Below, piece after piece: positions 1 to 5,629 of a stretch of 5,629 nt of DNA; within the stretch, counting starts at the first letter, position 1, and every line of letters begins with the position of its first letter. The stretch is from assembly GCA_007131945.1 (NCBI GenBank), contig SLPP01000114.1:1-5629 (forward strand), in the 5' to 3' direction. A program made the translations under genes and the position numbers. Below the pieces are notes generated by a model. It was given only the letters and a program-made list of their open reading frames with translations. It was not told the DNA's origin and ran no database searches. The DNA comes from Paracoccaceae bacterium (GTDB taxonomy: Bacteria > Pseudomonadota > Alphaproteobacteria > Rhodobacterales > Rhodobacteraceae).

Positions 1-2
1 TC

Positions 3-263
3 CGCCTCGCGGTGATGCCCTACACCCGCTTCCCGCTCTCGTTGCGCAACGTCGAGGACCTGATCCACGACCGCGGCATCGAGATCGGCCACGAGACGGT
101 GCGGTTCTGGTGGAACCGGTTCGGCCCGATGTTCGCCGCCGAGATCCGGCGACGGCGCGTCGAGCGGATGCGCTCCTCGCCTCAGTGGCGGTGGCACCTC
201 GACGAGATCTTCGTCAAGATCAACGGCGAGACCCACTATCTCTGGCGGGCGGTCGATCACGAA
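3..263 (+). pseudogene. IS6-family transposase remnant (truncated at both ends)
   Basis: This reading frame enters from outside the window and matches the N-terminal part of IS6-family (IS26/IS6100-like) DDE transposases for 87 codons. Visible family marks are the helix-turn-helix region with FPLSLRNVEDL and GIEIGHETVRFWWNRFGP (residues 10-42), then WRWHLDEIFVKING holding the first catalytic aspartate (D67), and the segment HYLWRAVDHE. In intact members the last segment runs on into E-x-L-E-S-x-V-T-K. Here the resemblance stops abruptly at about base 263, and the frame continues as unrelated residues to a stop at 429-431. The second Asp and the Glu of the catalytic triad are lost, so the protein cannot transpose. 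No terminal inverted repeat is visible at the break, so this looks like a deletion or rearrangement junction and not an element end. The true start codon lies upstream of the window; the GTG at 12 is internal. Confidence 0.88.
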
Positions 264-580
264 GCCGCGCGGCGCGAGGCGTGCGTTCCGTGCCGCTCGG
301 GCGTCGCGTCGGGGTGGTCCGGGCCCCAGATGCGCGGGGCGTCGCGCGCGATGAGTCGGCGCTGGAGGCGGTCGAGTTGCGCGAGCGCCCCCGCTGGATC
401 GCCGCCCGTGCGCGCCATCGCGGCGGCATAGGCGCGCCGGGCCGAGGCCGGGCTCCAGGGCAGCGCGGCTGCGGAGAGCCAGCAGCGCAGTTCCGGCGGC
501 AGCCGGTCGTAGGCGCGCATCGGGTCGCCGTCGCGCGGCTTGCGCCTCAGGCTGGTCGCGCCGAGGTTGCCCCGCCTCAT
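257..580 (-). CDS. DUF6525 family protein, last gene of the zinc operon
   Basis: A 107-residue basic protein that I recognise as the DUF6525 family, common in Rhodobacterales and of unknown function. The family core is visible as N-G-A-T with an arginine-rich N-terminus (residues 1-18), then DPMRAYDRLPPELRCWL (19-35), ALPWSP (39-44) and a helical segment ending ARDAPRIWGPDHP (78-90). No signal peptide, membrane segment or cysteine-based metal site is seen. The start is the ATG at 580, which overlaps the stop of the DUF1826 gene as ATGA and implies translational coupling. The last residues and the TGA stop (257-259) fall inside IS6-derived sequence, so the native C-terminus has probably been altered slightly. 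The conserved core, which ends near residue 90, looks intact, so I treat the gene as possibly functional. Its place in a zinc-responsive operon is the only clue to its role. Confidence 0.8.
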   Translation of the reverse strand: MRRGNLGATSLRRKPRDGDPMRAYDRLPPELRCWLSAAALPWSPASARRAYAAAMARTGGDPAGALAQLDRLQRRLIARDAPRIWGPDHPDATPERHGTHASRRAAS

Positions 581-1206
581 GCCGCATCCTCGGGGTCGAG
601 AACGGGATCGAGGACGAGAAGGAGGCGGGTCTCGCCCGAGCCGGCGATGGGCGGCGAGCGGTGGCGCAGCCCGGCGGGCGGGACGGTGGGCCAGAGGCTG
701 CCGCGCAGGACGAGGACCGCGCCCATCGGCGCCGTGTCGATGACGTCCGGGTCCTGCCCGTCGGCGGCGATGCCGAACTGCGTGCCGGTGCCCCGAAAGG
801 TGCAGAGAAGCCGCGCGGTCACCGCGTCGATGTGGAAGCGCCGGCAGGCGTCGGTGGTCACCACGTCGAGCCGCAGCTGCAGGAGCGGCGCGCGCATCAC
901 GGCGGCGAAACACTCGGCGAGGTCCGCGATGTCGGCGATCAGCCTGGCGCGTTCGGGGCCGTCCGGGGTGCCGGCGGCGTCGCAGGCCGCTTGCAGGGTC
1001 GCGGCGGCCTCCTCGGGGCGGAGCACGGTGCGCATGGCCGGCAGGCGGTCGGGCGAAAGCCGTGCCAGCCAGTCCGGCACGCCCGGCGGGGGCGGGCGGC
1101 GCCACAGCACGGCGGCGCGGCCGGGGCTGCGGATCTCGGCCAGTCCCCCGGGCGTGTCGACGACGGCGACGGCCTCGGACAGCGTCGCGGACGGGACGGC
1201 GGTCAT
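577..1206 (-). CDS. DUF1826 domain protein, zinc-operon partner (putative metalloenzyme)
   Basis: A 209-residue protein matching the DUF1826 family, which I know to occur next to zinc-linked COG0523 GTPases; its biochemical role is not established. The N-terminal third holds a segment starting [17 protein letters not shown] helical middle (about 60-105) is followed by the conserved C-terminal block: [17 protein letters not shown] (111-127), [14 protein letters not shown] (131-144), [12 protein letters not shown] (162-173), [21 protein letters not shown] (181-201). I infer a double-stranded beta-helix (cupin-like) fold, with H125, D127 and H182 as a metal triad and R194 placed as a 2-oxoglutarate-binding arginine would be. 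C121 and C135 could also take part in metal binding. No signal peptide, so cytoplasmic. The ATG at 1206 overlaps the stop of zigA as ATGA, and its own stop overlaps the DUF6525 start in the same way. The family call is fairly sure; the enzymatic reading is inference. Confidence 0.85.
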   Translation of the reverse strand: MTAVPSATLSEAVAVVDTPGGLAEIRSPGRAAVLWRRPPPPGVPDWLARLSPDRLPAMRTVLRPEEAAATLQAACDAAGTPDGPERARLIADIADLAECFAAVMRAPLLQLRLDVVTTDACRRFHIDAVTARLLCTFRGTGTQFGIAADGQDPDVIDTAPMGAVLVLRGSLWPTVPPAGLRHRSPPIAGSGETRLLLVLDPVLDPEDAA

Positions 1207-2405
1207 CGGCTGCCCCAGCGCGGGAAGGGGTCGGGCAGGTCGGCCCAGGCCGCGGGGGTGAACGCGGCGGTGTCCACGAGCGCCGCGTCCAGCGCCGCGC
1301 GGATCGCCTTGCGGTCGAGGCCGGCGCCGATGAAGACGAGCTCCTGCCGGCGGTCGCCCCAGGGCTCGACCCAGTTGCGGGCGATCTCGGCCCGCGCGTC
1401 GGGGTGGCCGGGCAGCCGCTCCTCGGGCACCGCCGCCCACCACATGCCCAGCGGGCGGATCGAGGACATGGCGCCGGCAAGGCTGAACTCGGCCGCCCAA
1501 TGCGGCCGCGTCGCGATCCAGAAATGCCCCTTGGCGCGGATCACCCCGGGCAACTCGCCGTTCAGCACGTCATGCACCCGTGCCGGGTGGAAGGGCGCGC
1601 GGGCGCGGTAGACGAATGACTCGATGCCGTATTCCTCGGTCTCAGGCGTGTGGTTCGCGAAACCGTAAAGTTCCTTCGCCCACGTCGGGTGCTCATGGGC
1701 GCGGTCGAAGTCGAACCGCCCGGTGTTCAGGATCGCCCCCGCGGGCACATCGGCGTGGGTTGTCTCCAGGATCCGCGCGTCGGCGTTGAGCGCGCGGACG
1801 ATCTTGCGCGCCGCGTCCACCCGCTCGGGGCCGGCATCGGCGCATTTGTTCACGATCACCACATCGGCGAACTCGATCTGCTCGGTCAGCAGGGTCACCA
1901 GGCTGCGCTCGTCCGCCTCGCCCAGGCTCTCGCCCCGGTCGCGCAGGAAGTCGTGGCTGGAGAAGTCCTTGAGCAGGTTCACCGCATCCACCACCGTGAC
2001 CATGGTGTCGAGGCGGGCGACGTCGGCGAGGCTCTCGCCCTCCTCGTCGCGGAAATCGAAGGTGGCGGCGACGGGCAGGGGTTCCGAGATGCCGGTCGAT
2101 TCGATCAGCAGATAGTCGAAGCGGCCCTCGCCGGCGAGGCGGCGGACCTCGCGCAGCAGGTCGTCGCGCAGCGTGCAGCAGATGCAGCCGTTGGTCATCT
2201 CGACGAGCTTCTCGTCGGCGCGCGACAGCTCCGTGCCCTCGCGCACCAGATCGGCGTCGATGTTTACCTCCGACATGTCGTTGACGATGACCGCCACGCG
2301 GCGGCCCTCGCGGTTGTTCAGCACGCGGTTCAGGAGCGTGGTCTTGCCGGCACCGAGAAAGCCGGAAAGCACGGTGACGGGAAGGCGGCGGTCCTGGACG
2401 GTCAT
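1203..2405 (-). CDS. zigA: Zinc metallochaperone GTPase, ZigA type (COG0523)
   Basis: A 400-residue cytoplasmic G3E-family P-loop GTPase of the ZigA zinc-chaperone type, which couples GTP binding and hydrolysis to delivery of zinc to client proteins under zinc limitation. Visible motifs: Walker A GFLGAGKT (15-22), the switch-like [10 protein letters not shown] (41-50), the family metal motif CICC (74-77) preceded by TNG, Walker B/G3-like IESTG (101-105), and a G4-like NKCAD (186-190). The second half carries HEHPTW (237-242), [19 protein letters not shown] (251-269), [12 protein letters not shown] (271-282) and a CobW_C domain ending [21 protein letters not shown] (344-364). The length is normal for the type. 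The start ATG at 2405 precedes the phosphate-binding loop by the usual short strand. It lies 50 bp after the upstream GTPase gene with no terminator or Zur-type box between, so it is probably co-transcribed. It overlaps the next gene by ATGA. Confidence 0.93.
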   Translation of the reverse strand: MTVQDRRLPVTVLSGFLGAGKTTLLNRVLNNREGRRVAVIVNDMSEVNIDADLVREGTELSRADEKLVEMTNGCICCTLRDDLLREVRRLAGEGRFDYLLIESTGISEPLPVAATFDFRDEEGESLADVARLDTMVTVVDAVNLLKDFSSHDFLRDRGESLGEADERSLVTLLTEQIEFADVVIVNKCADAGPERVDAARKIVRALNADARILETTHADVPAGAILNTGRFDFDRAHEHPTWAKELYGFANHTPETEEYGIESFVYRARAPFHPARVHDVLNGELPGVIRAKGHFWIATRPHWAAEFSLAGAMSSIRPLGMWWAAVPEERLPGHPDARAEIARNWVEPWGDRRQELVFIGAGLDRKAIRAALDAALVDTAAFTPAAWADLPDPFPRWGSR

Positions 2406-2455
2406 CTGGATCTCATGGCTTGCAGGGGATGAGGGCTGCCGGGCAGGGGCATGGC

Positions 2456-3670
2456 TCAGGGCGGCGTGTCGTCGAGGTTGTGAAAAACGACGCGGCCCTC
2501 CGGGTCGCCGGGCGCGCCAGCCTCCTGGCGCAGGAAGGCGAGGCTGTCCTCCAGGAGTGCGGGGTCCAGGTCGCGGCCGATCAGCACGAAGCGGCTGGTG
2601 CGGTCGCCCCGGGGCCAGTGCGGCAGCGGCACCGGCGGGTGGAAGACGTGCTGCACCCCGTGGACGGCGAAGGGGTGTGGCTCGTCGGTGGTGTGCACGA
2701 TGGCCTTGAAGCGCAGGATGTTCGGCCCGTTCAGCCAGACGAGCGTTTCCAGCCAGAGGCCGAACATCTCCGACGAGACGGGCTCCTCCAGCGTCGCCGC
2801 CAACGCCGTGACCCGGTCGTCGTGACGCGCCACCGGGGCGGGCAGGTCGCGGGCCTTCGGCTGCGGTCGCAACAGCCCCGAGAGGCTGTCGGGCAACCCG
2901 GCCCGTGCTTCGGCCGAGACCGCGAGATTGGTGGAAAGCCCCGGCACCGCGCCCGGCCGCAATGCGGCCGCAGCCGCAAGCCCCGCCCAGTCATGGCTCT
3001 GCGCCGGGGTCAAGTCGCCGCGCAGCGCGCCGAGGCCGAACAGCGCGCCCGCCGGCACCCGGCCATGGTCGGCCCGGAGCCGCCGCGCGGCGGGATTGAG
3101 CCGCGACAGCCGCGCCTCGAGCGCCGCCAGCGCCTGCGGCGCGACGAGGTCGGTCTTGGCAAGGACGAGCAGATCCGCCCCCGCCACCTGCCCCACGGCC
3201 TCGAAACCCGCGTCCAGCGTGCGCATCCCCGTGGCCGCGCAGACCACCGTCACCACGCCGTCGAGCAGGAACCGCCCCGCCACGTTCCGGTCCAGCACCA
3301 GCGTGTGCTGGATCGGCGCGGGGTCGGCGAGGCCCGTGGTCTCGATCACCACCCGGTCGAAGGCGAGCTGCCCGTCCGCCCGCCGCCGGGAGAGGTCGCT
3401 CAGCGTCGCCACCAGATCGCCGCGCACCGAGCAGCACAGGCAGCCGGACTGCATCAGCACCATCTCCTCGGTCGTCTCCGACACGAGGTCATGGTCGAGC
3501 CCGATCTCGCCGAACTCGTTGACGATCACCGCCACCCGGCCGGCCTCCGCCGCTTCCAGCAGGCGGTTCAGAACGGTCGTCTTGCCCGCGCCCAGATAGC
3601 CGGTGACGAGCGTCACCGGTATCCGCGGATCGGGTAGGCGCGGCGCGGCGGCGGGGCTCGGATCTTGCAT
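2456..3670 (-). CDS. CobW/COG0523-family GTP-binding metallochaperone, first gene of Zur-type operon
   Basis: A 404-residue G3E GTPase, distinct in subtype from the ZigA protein downstream. Motifs: Walker A GYLGAGKT (24-31), [13 protein letters not shown] (51-63), GCLCC metal motif (76-80), [11 protein letters not shown] (107-117) and a G4-like AKTD (171-174), where many relatives have SKTD. The C-terminal CobW_C domain has [17 protein letters not shown] (312-328), then a histidine-rich run with H332, H337, H341, H344 and H351, and [18 protein letters not shown] (352-369). The final part resembles the YjiA/CobW_C signature. Likely role: GTP-dependent delivery of zinc, or another divalent metal, in the cytoplasm. 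I chose the ATG at 3670 because family similarity starts just after it. A longer in-frame start at 3907 would run through the operator and a low-complexity leader. The ribosome binding site is weak (GAGA about 9 nt upstream). The metal and client cannot be read from sequence, hence no symbol. Confidence 0.92.
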   Translation of the reverse strand: MQDPSPAAAPRLPDPRIPVTLVTGYLGAGKTTVLNRLLEAAEAGRVAVIVNEFGEIGLDHDLVSETTEEMVLMQSGCLCCSVRGDLVATLSDLSRRRADGQLAFDRVVIETTGLADPAPIQHTLVLDRNVAGRFLLDGVVTVVCAATGMRTLDAGFEAVGQVAGADLLVLAKTDLVAPQALAALEARLSRLNPAARRLRADHGRVPAGALFGLGALRGDLTPAQSHDWAGLAAAAALRPGAVPGLSTNLAVSAEARAGLPDSLSGLLRPQPKARDLPAPVARHDDRVTALAATLEEPVSSEMFGLWLETLVWLNGPNILRFKAIVHTTDEPHPFAVHGVQHVFHPPVPLPHWPRGDRTSRFVLIGRDLDPALLEDSLAFLRQEAGAPGDPEGRVVFHNLDDTPP

Positions 3671-3696
3671 CGGCAGGTCTCGCGGGTTGGGCGCGA

Positions 3697-3719
3697 GAAT
3701 AGTTATGCTATAACATTGC
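3697..3719 (-). promoter_or_regulatory. Zur-type operator (zinc-uptake regulator box)
   Basis: The core is a perfect inverted repeat, GTTAT-GCT-ATAAC (3702-3714), inside a 23-bp near-palindrome. Against the proteobacterial Zur consensus as I recall it (halves GAAATGTTAT and ATAACATTTC around 3 bases), the left half GAATAGTTAT matches 8 of 10 and the right half ATAACATTGC 9 of 10. It is a conspicuous AT-rich island in very GC-rich DNA and ends 26 bp before the ATG of the first COG0523 GTPase gene. Reading on the minus strand, a TTGCAG that could serve as a -35 element lies just upstream (3723-3728), so bound Zur would sit over the core promoter and repress when zinc is sufficient. No clear -10 element can be fixed. 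Assignment to Zur and not Fur rests on the sequence and on the zinc-chaperone genes downstream. Confidence 0.82.
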
Positions 3720-4111
3720 GCACTGCAACCGGGGACGCTGTGCCCGCCGGATCCTTCCCTCCCGCTCGTTGCCGCTGATCGGCACCGCCGCCAGCGCCAA
3801 CGCGACCAACCGGGGCACCGTCCGGAACAGCCCCGGAACCGCTCCCGGAGACGCCGCCCGCCGCCGGGCCGGCCTCCGACTGACGGCGGCGCAGACCCTC
3901 CTGCCACCAGGCCCGGCCGATCCGTTCGGCTGCACTCGCGGCCATGTGCCGCCCGTGCGTGCCCGGGGGCTCAGGCGGAAGCCGCATGACCCGGGCCGAG
4001 GCGGGCCGACGGCATCGCCCCCGGCTTCCATCGCGATCCTCAGCGACGGCGCGGGCATTGACAGCGCGCGCCCGCCGGCGCAGGAGCGGCACGACAGGCG
4101 GAGACCGCGCA
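3720..4111. other. Gene-poor intergenic stretch between zinc operon and HMA gene
   Basis: I see no convincing gene in these 392 bp. Open frames cross it on both strands, as expected at this GC content, but their translations are rich in Arg, Gly, Pro and Ala and match no family I know. The best small candidate is an 80-codon minus-strand frame from ATG 3945 to a stop at 3703-3705, with an N-terminal stretch ERIGRAWWQEGLRRRQ. It has no ribosome binding site and its stop falls inside the Zur-type operator. A hydrophobic run (LVALALAAVPIS) occurs in another minus-strand frame near 3770-3810 without a fitting gene. The left end must hold the promoter of the zinc operon; the right end must hold that of the HMA gene. 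The rest could be remains of a decayed gene or an untranslated RNA, neither of which I can show. Confidence 0.5.
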
Positions 4112-4312
4112 ATGACCCAGACCCACACCCTTTCCGTCCCCGACATGAGCTGCGGCCATTGCCGCGCCGGCATCGAGGCGGCGCTCGCCCGGCTCGGCGC
4201 CACGGCGCATTTCGACATGGCCGCGCGCCGCGTCACCGTCGAGGGCCTCGCCCCCGACGCCGCCATCGCCGCGCTCGACCGGATCGGCTTCCCGGCCCAG
4301 CCCGCCGACTGA
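4112..4312 (+). CDS. CopZ-like heavy-metal-associated (HMA) domain protein
   Basis: A 66-residue single-domain HMA protein, the size of free-standing copper chaperones such as CopZ. The metal motif DMSCGHC (11-17) gives the canonical M-x-C-x-x-C with thiol ligands C14 and C17. Around it the beta-alpha-beta-beta-alpha-beta order is visible: HTLSVP strand, RAGIEAALARLG helix (18-29), AHFDMAARRVTVEG strand pair (32-45), DAAIAALDRIGF helix (49-60). Likely role: carrying Cu(I) in the cytoplasm to a P-type ATPase or regulator; binding of another soft metal cannot be excluded. The ATG at 4112 has a good ribosome binding site, GGAG at 4100-4103, 8 nt away. No copper ATPase or MerR-type regulator is beside it in this window. 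It converges on the DUF1194 gene with only 3 bp between the two stop codons, and no hairpin terminator is present. Confidence 0.92.
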   Translation: MTQTHTLSVPDMSCGHCRAGIEAALARLGATAHFDMAARRVTVEGLAPDAAIAALDRIGFPAQPAD

Positions 4313-4315
4313 GCC

Positions 4316-5065
4316 TCAACCCGGCGGCGGCGCCGTCCCGGTCCCGCCGATCACCGGCGGGCGCAGCTCGCGCAGGAGCTTGCGCGTCATCGCGCGCTCG
4401 AAATCGCGGTAGTCCTCGGCGCTCTCGACGAAGGCGCCCGGCCCGTGCAGCACGTGGTCGCGGAACCAGGCCGAGAGCCGTCCGCCCTCTTCCTCGATCG
4501 TGCCGTGGTCGAAGGGCAGATCGCCCGAGACGGCGAGCGCGTTGATCGTCACCCCGTCGAGGAGCGCCGCGCGCAGCGGCCCCGGCTCGGGTCCGTCATT
4601 GTTGATCCCGTCGCCGGCCAGATCCACGGTCTGCGCGTCGCAGCCGGGCGCGCGGTCCAGAAGCACCCGCGCCGCCTGCAGCGCAGCACCGACCGCCGTG
4701 CGCCCGCCCCAGGGCCCCTGCGGATCGCCCCCCGGCCGGGCGAAGCCGGCGATGCGCCCGGCCAGCCGCTCCAGCACCGCCGCGTCTTTGACCAGCACCC
4801 AGTCCGCCACCATCGCCTGCTCGCGCGCGCCGGCCCAGACGAAGGCCGCCACGGCGACCGGCGCGCCCTCCAGGAACGCCGCCTGGACCTCGGGCGCCCG
4901 CATCGCCGCCGCCGTGCCCTGCATCATCAGCGCGTATTCGCGGCTGTCGACCGAGGCCGAGACATCCATGCCGAGGACCAGCGCCAGCCGGCACCCGGCC
5001 GCCGCCGCCCCCACCCAGGCCCAGGCCAGCGCGAGGGCGAGGACCAGCGCCGGCGCCCCTACCAA
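4316..5065 (-). CDS. DUF1194 family protein with von Willebrand A-like domain, exported
   Basis: A 249-residue protein of the DUF1194 family, which has a von Willebrand factor A-like fold. An N-terminal hydrophobic segment (about residues 2-24, [19 protein letters not shown]) looks like a Sec signal peptide; cleavage before C25 is plausible. The metal-ion-dependent adhesion site appears complete: DVSAS (34-38), T123 in GGRTAVGA, and D152 in [11 protein letters not shown]25 and C142 (APGCD) may form a disulfide in the periplasm. The C-terminus [27 protein letters not shown] is family-typical. The function is unknown; binding to a partner protein through Mg is the usual inference. I start it at TTG 5065: family similarity begins there, no ATG or GTG fits nearby, and the ATG at 5227 would add an unrelated leader deep inside glyoxalase I. 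The start overlaps the gloA stop by 7 bp (TTGGTAG), so translation is probably coupled. Confidence 0.85.
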   Translation of the reverse strand: MVGAPALVLALALAWAWVGAAAAGCRLALVLGMDVSASVDSREYALMMQGTAAAMRAPEVQAAFLEGAPVAVAAFVWAGAREQAMVADWVLVKDAAVLERLAGRIAGFARPGGDPQGPWGGRTAVGAALQAARVLLDRAPGCDAQTVDLAGDGINNDGPEPGPLRAALLDGVTINALAVSGDLPFDHGTIEEEGGRLSAWFRDHVLHGPGAFVESAEDYRDFERAMTRKLLRELRPPVIGGTGTAPPPG

Positions 5066-5481
5066 TGCCCGGTATTGCCCATCGACGCCCAGGGCTCCTC
5101 GGGCGGCTTCGCGCCCCCCTTCTGCAGAAGCTCGATCGAGACGTTGTCGGGCGAACGGACAAACGCCATCCGCCCGTCGCGTGGAGGGCGGTTGATCACC
5201 ACCCCCGCCGCCTGCAGCTCGGCGCATTTGCCGTAGATGTCCTCGACCTCGTAGGCGAGATGCCCGAAATGCCGGCTGTCCGAGGGCAGCCCCTCGTCCC
5301 CGTCCCAGTTATACGTCAGCTCGACCGGGCATTCCGGCTGGCCGGGCGGGGCCATGAAGACCAGCGTGAACCGCCCCTCCTCGCTCTCGTGGCGCCGCAC
5401 CTCCTCCAGGCCCAGCAGCCGGTAGAAATCCATCGACTTCTCCAGGTCCTTCACCCGCACCATCGTGTGTAGATATCGCAT
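5059..5481 (-). CDS. gloA: Lactoylglutathione lyase (glyoxalase I), VOC superfamily
   Basis: A 140-residue glyoxalase I, which isomerises the hemithioacetal of methylglyoxal and glutathione to S-lactoylglutathione in the cytoplasm, the first step of methylglyoxal detoxification. All four metal ligands of the Escherichia coli enzyme are conserved: H5 ([10 protein letters not shown]), E54 (VELTYNW), H74 (HFGHLAYEV) and E117 (NVSIELL). Two VOC beta-alpha-beta-beta-beta modules are present, and the length fits the short bacterial class, which is usually nickel- or cobalt-activated. The extra loops of zinc-type enzymes are absent. The C-terminal tail [13 protein letters not shown] is typical of Rhodobacterales homologues. 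The start ATG at 5481 has a strong ribosome binding site, GGGAG (complement of 5489-5493), 7 nt upstream. The next gene overlaps its stop. A role within the zinc operon's response is not implied by position, since the HMA gene and a gap separate them. Confidence 0.93.
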   Translation of the reverse strand: MRYLHTMVRVKDLEKSMDFYRLLGLEEVRRHESEEGRFTLVFMAPPGQPECPVELTYNWDGDEGLPSDSRHFGHLAYEVEDIYGKCAELQAAGVVINRPPRDGRMAFVRSPDNVSIELLQKGGAKPPEEPWASMGNTGHW

Positions 5482-5494
5482 CTTGCGTCTCCCG

Positions 5495-5503
5495 TGTTAT
5501 ACA
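5495..5503 (+). promoter_or_regulatory. Possible extended -10 promoter element for the gene at 5550
   Basis: In the 68-bp divergent spacer between gloA and the next gene, TGTTATACA reads on the plus strand as an extended -10 (TG-n-TATACA). It would place the transcript start near 5510, about 40 nt before the ATG at 5550. No good -35 is seen at the normal distance. On the other strand the same bases read TATAAC, but a start from there would fall inside the gloA ribosome binding site, so it is less likely to serve gloA. Confidence 0.3.
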
Positions 5504-5549
5504 GCCCAAGATAGCGTGTGACCGCCCAGCCGCAACCAGGGGTTTGCCC

Positions 5550-5629
5550 ATGCACCTGACCGCCGACCAACAGGCCGAGATCGACGCCGCGCGCGCCCGG
5601 CCGAAGCCCACCCTGCGCGCCGTCTCCGA
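5550..5629 (+). CDS. Unidentified gene, 5' end only
   Basis: An open frame begins at ATG 5550 and runs off the window edge after 26 full codons (MHLTADQQAEIDAARARPKP and onward, ending LRAVS). It has a good ribosome binding site, AGGGG at 5538-5542, 7 nt from the ATG. It is divergent from gloA. The visible part is hydrophilic, probably helical, without signal peptide or metal motif. I do not recognise the family from so short a piece. The ribosome binding site and the gene-like composition are the reasons for calling it real. Confidence 0.6.
   Translation, partial: MHLTADQQAEIDAARARPKPTLRAVS

Noticed and set aside
264..431. Continuation of the transposase frame to its stop at 429-431
   Set aside because: Residues after 263 bear no resemblance to IS6 transposases and lie antisense to DUF6525. 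They are read-through past the junction.
110..1261. Long plus-strand open frames opposite the zinc operon (also 661-1611, 1650-2432 and 2420-3637)
   Set aside because: They are antisense shadows of well-supported minus-strand genes in GC-rich DNA, with Arg/Gly/Ala-rich translations and no recognisable family.
2406..2455. Separate promoter, operator or terminator between the two GTPase genes
   Set aside because: No AT-rich palindrome like the Zur-type box and no stable hairpin with a T-run was found in the 50 bp, so co-transcription is the simpler reading.
3823..3856. Three imperfect CGGAAC/CGGAGA-like units spaced 11-12 bp
   Set aside because: Too degenerate and too few to call a repeat in DNA of this composition.
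3671..3907. Longer N-terminus for the first COG0523 GTPase, starting at ATG 3907
   Set aside because: The added residues are low-complexity, unlike the family, and the frame would run across the Zur-type operator. The start at 3670 fits the family.
3703..3945. 80-codon minus-strand frame with an N-terminal segment ERIGRAWWQEGLRRRQ
   Set aside because: It has no ribosome binding site, no known family and a stop inside the operator. It is kept only as a possible remnant.
4058..4063. Perfect TTGACA upstream of the HMA gene as a -35 element
   Set aside because: No -10-like or AT-rich hexamer follows at 16-19 bp, and no MerR-type dyad is present, so the promoter cannot be supported.
5495..5501. 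TGTTATA near the gloA/5550 spacer as a second Zur site
   Set aside because: Only one half-site is present. The bases that follow do not form the second half of the palindrome.

Overview
The window reads as chromosomal DNA of a GC-rich alphaproteobacterium, most likely a member of the Rhodobacterales (Paracoccaceae/Roseobacteraceae). I base this on protein families I recognise (a DUF6525 protein, a DUF1826 protein, a DUF1194 protein, and a glyoxalase I with the typical Rhodobacterales sequence) and on the strong G/C bias at third codon positions. No RNA gene or CRISPR array was seen.

Layout, left to right. (1) Positions 3-263, plus strand: a remnant of an IS6-family transposase, cut by the window edge at its 5' side and broken off at its 3' side. 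(2) Positions 257-3670, minus strand: a tight operon read right to left. It holds a COG0523/CobW-type GTPase, then a ZigA-type zinc chaperone GTPase, then a DUF1826 protein, then a DUF6525 protein. The last three are chained by two ATGA stop/start overlaps. A near-perfect Zur-type operator (3697-3719) lies 26 bp upstream of the first start codon. (3) Positions 3720-4111: 392 bp with no convincing gene. (4) Positions 4112-4312, plus strand: a 66-residue CopZ-like heavy-metal-binding protein. (5) Positions 4316-5065 and 5059-5481, minus strand: glyoxalase I followed by an overlapping, probably TTG-started DUF1194 von Willebrand A-like protein. (6) From 5550, plus strand: the first 26 codons of an unidentified gene, divergent from glyoxalase I.

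How they fit together. The operon is best read as a zinc-starvation unit. Zur would repress it when zinc is plentiful. On depletion it would make two metallochaperone GTPases plus two accessory proteins of unknown function. The DUF1826 protein carries an H-x-D...H...R arrangement (H125, D127, H182, R194) like the metal- and co-substrate-binding residues of Fe(II)/2-oxoglutarate oxygenases. It is therefore a candidate metalloenzyme client or partner of the GTPases, and is the part of the window I find most worth testing. The IS6 remnant abuts the operon's 3' end and supplies the stop codon of the last gene, so that end has been rearranged. The CopZ-like protein adds a metal-handling gene next door, but nothing in the sequence shows that it shares regulation with the operon.
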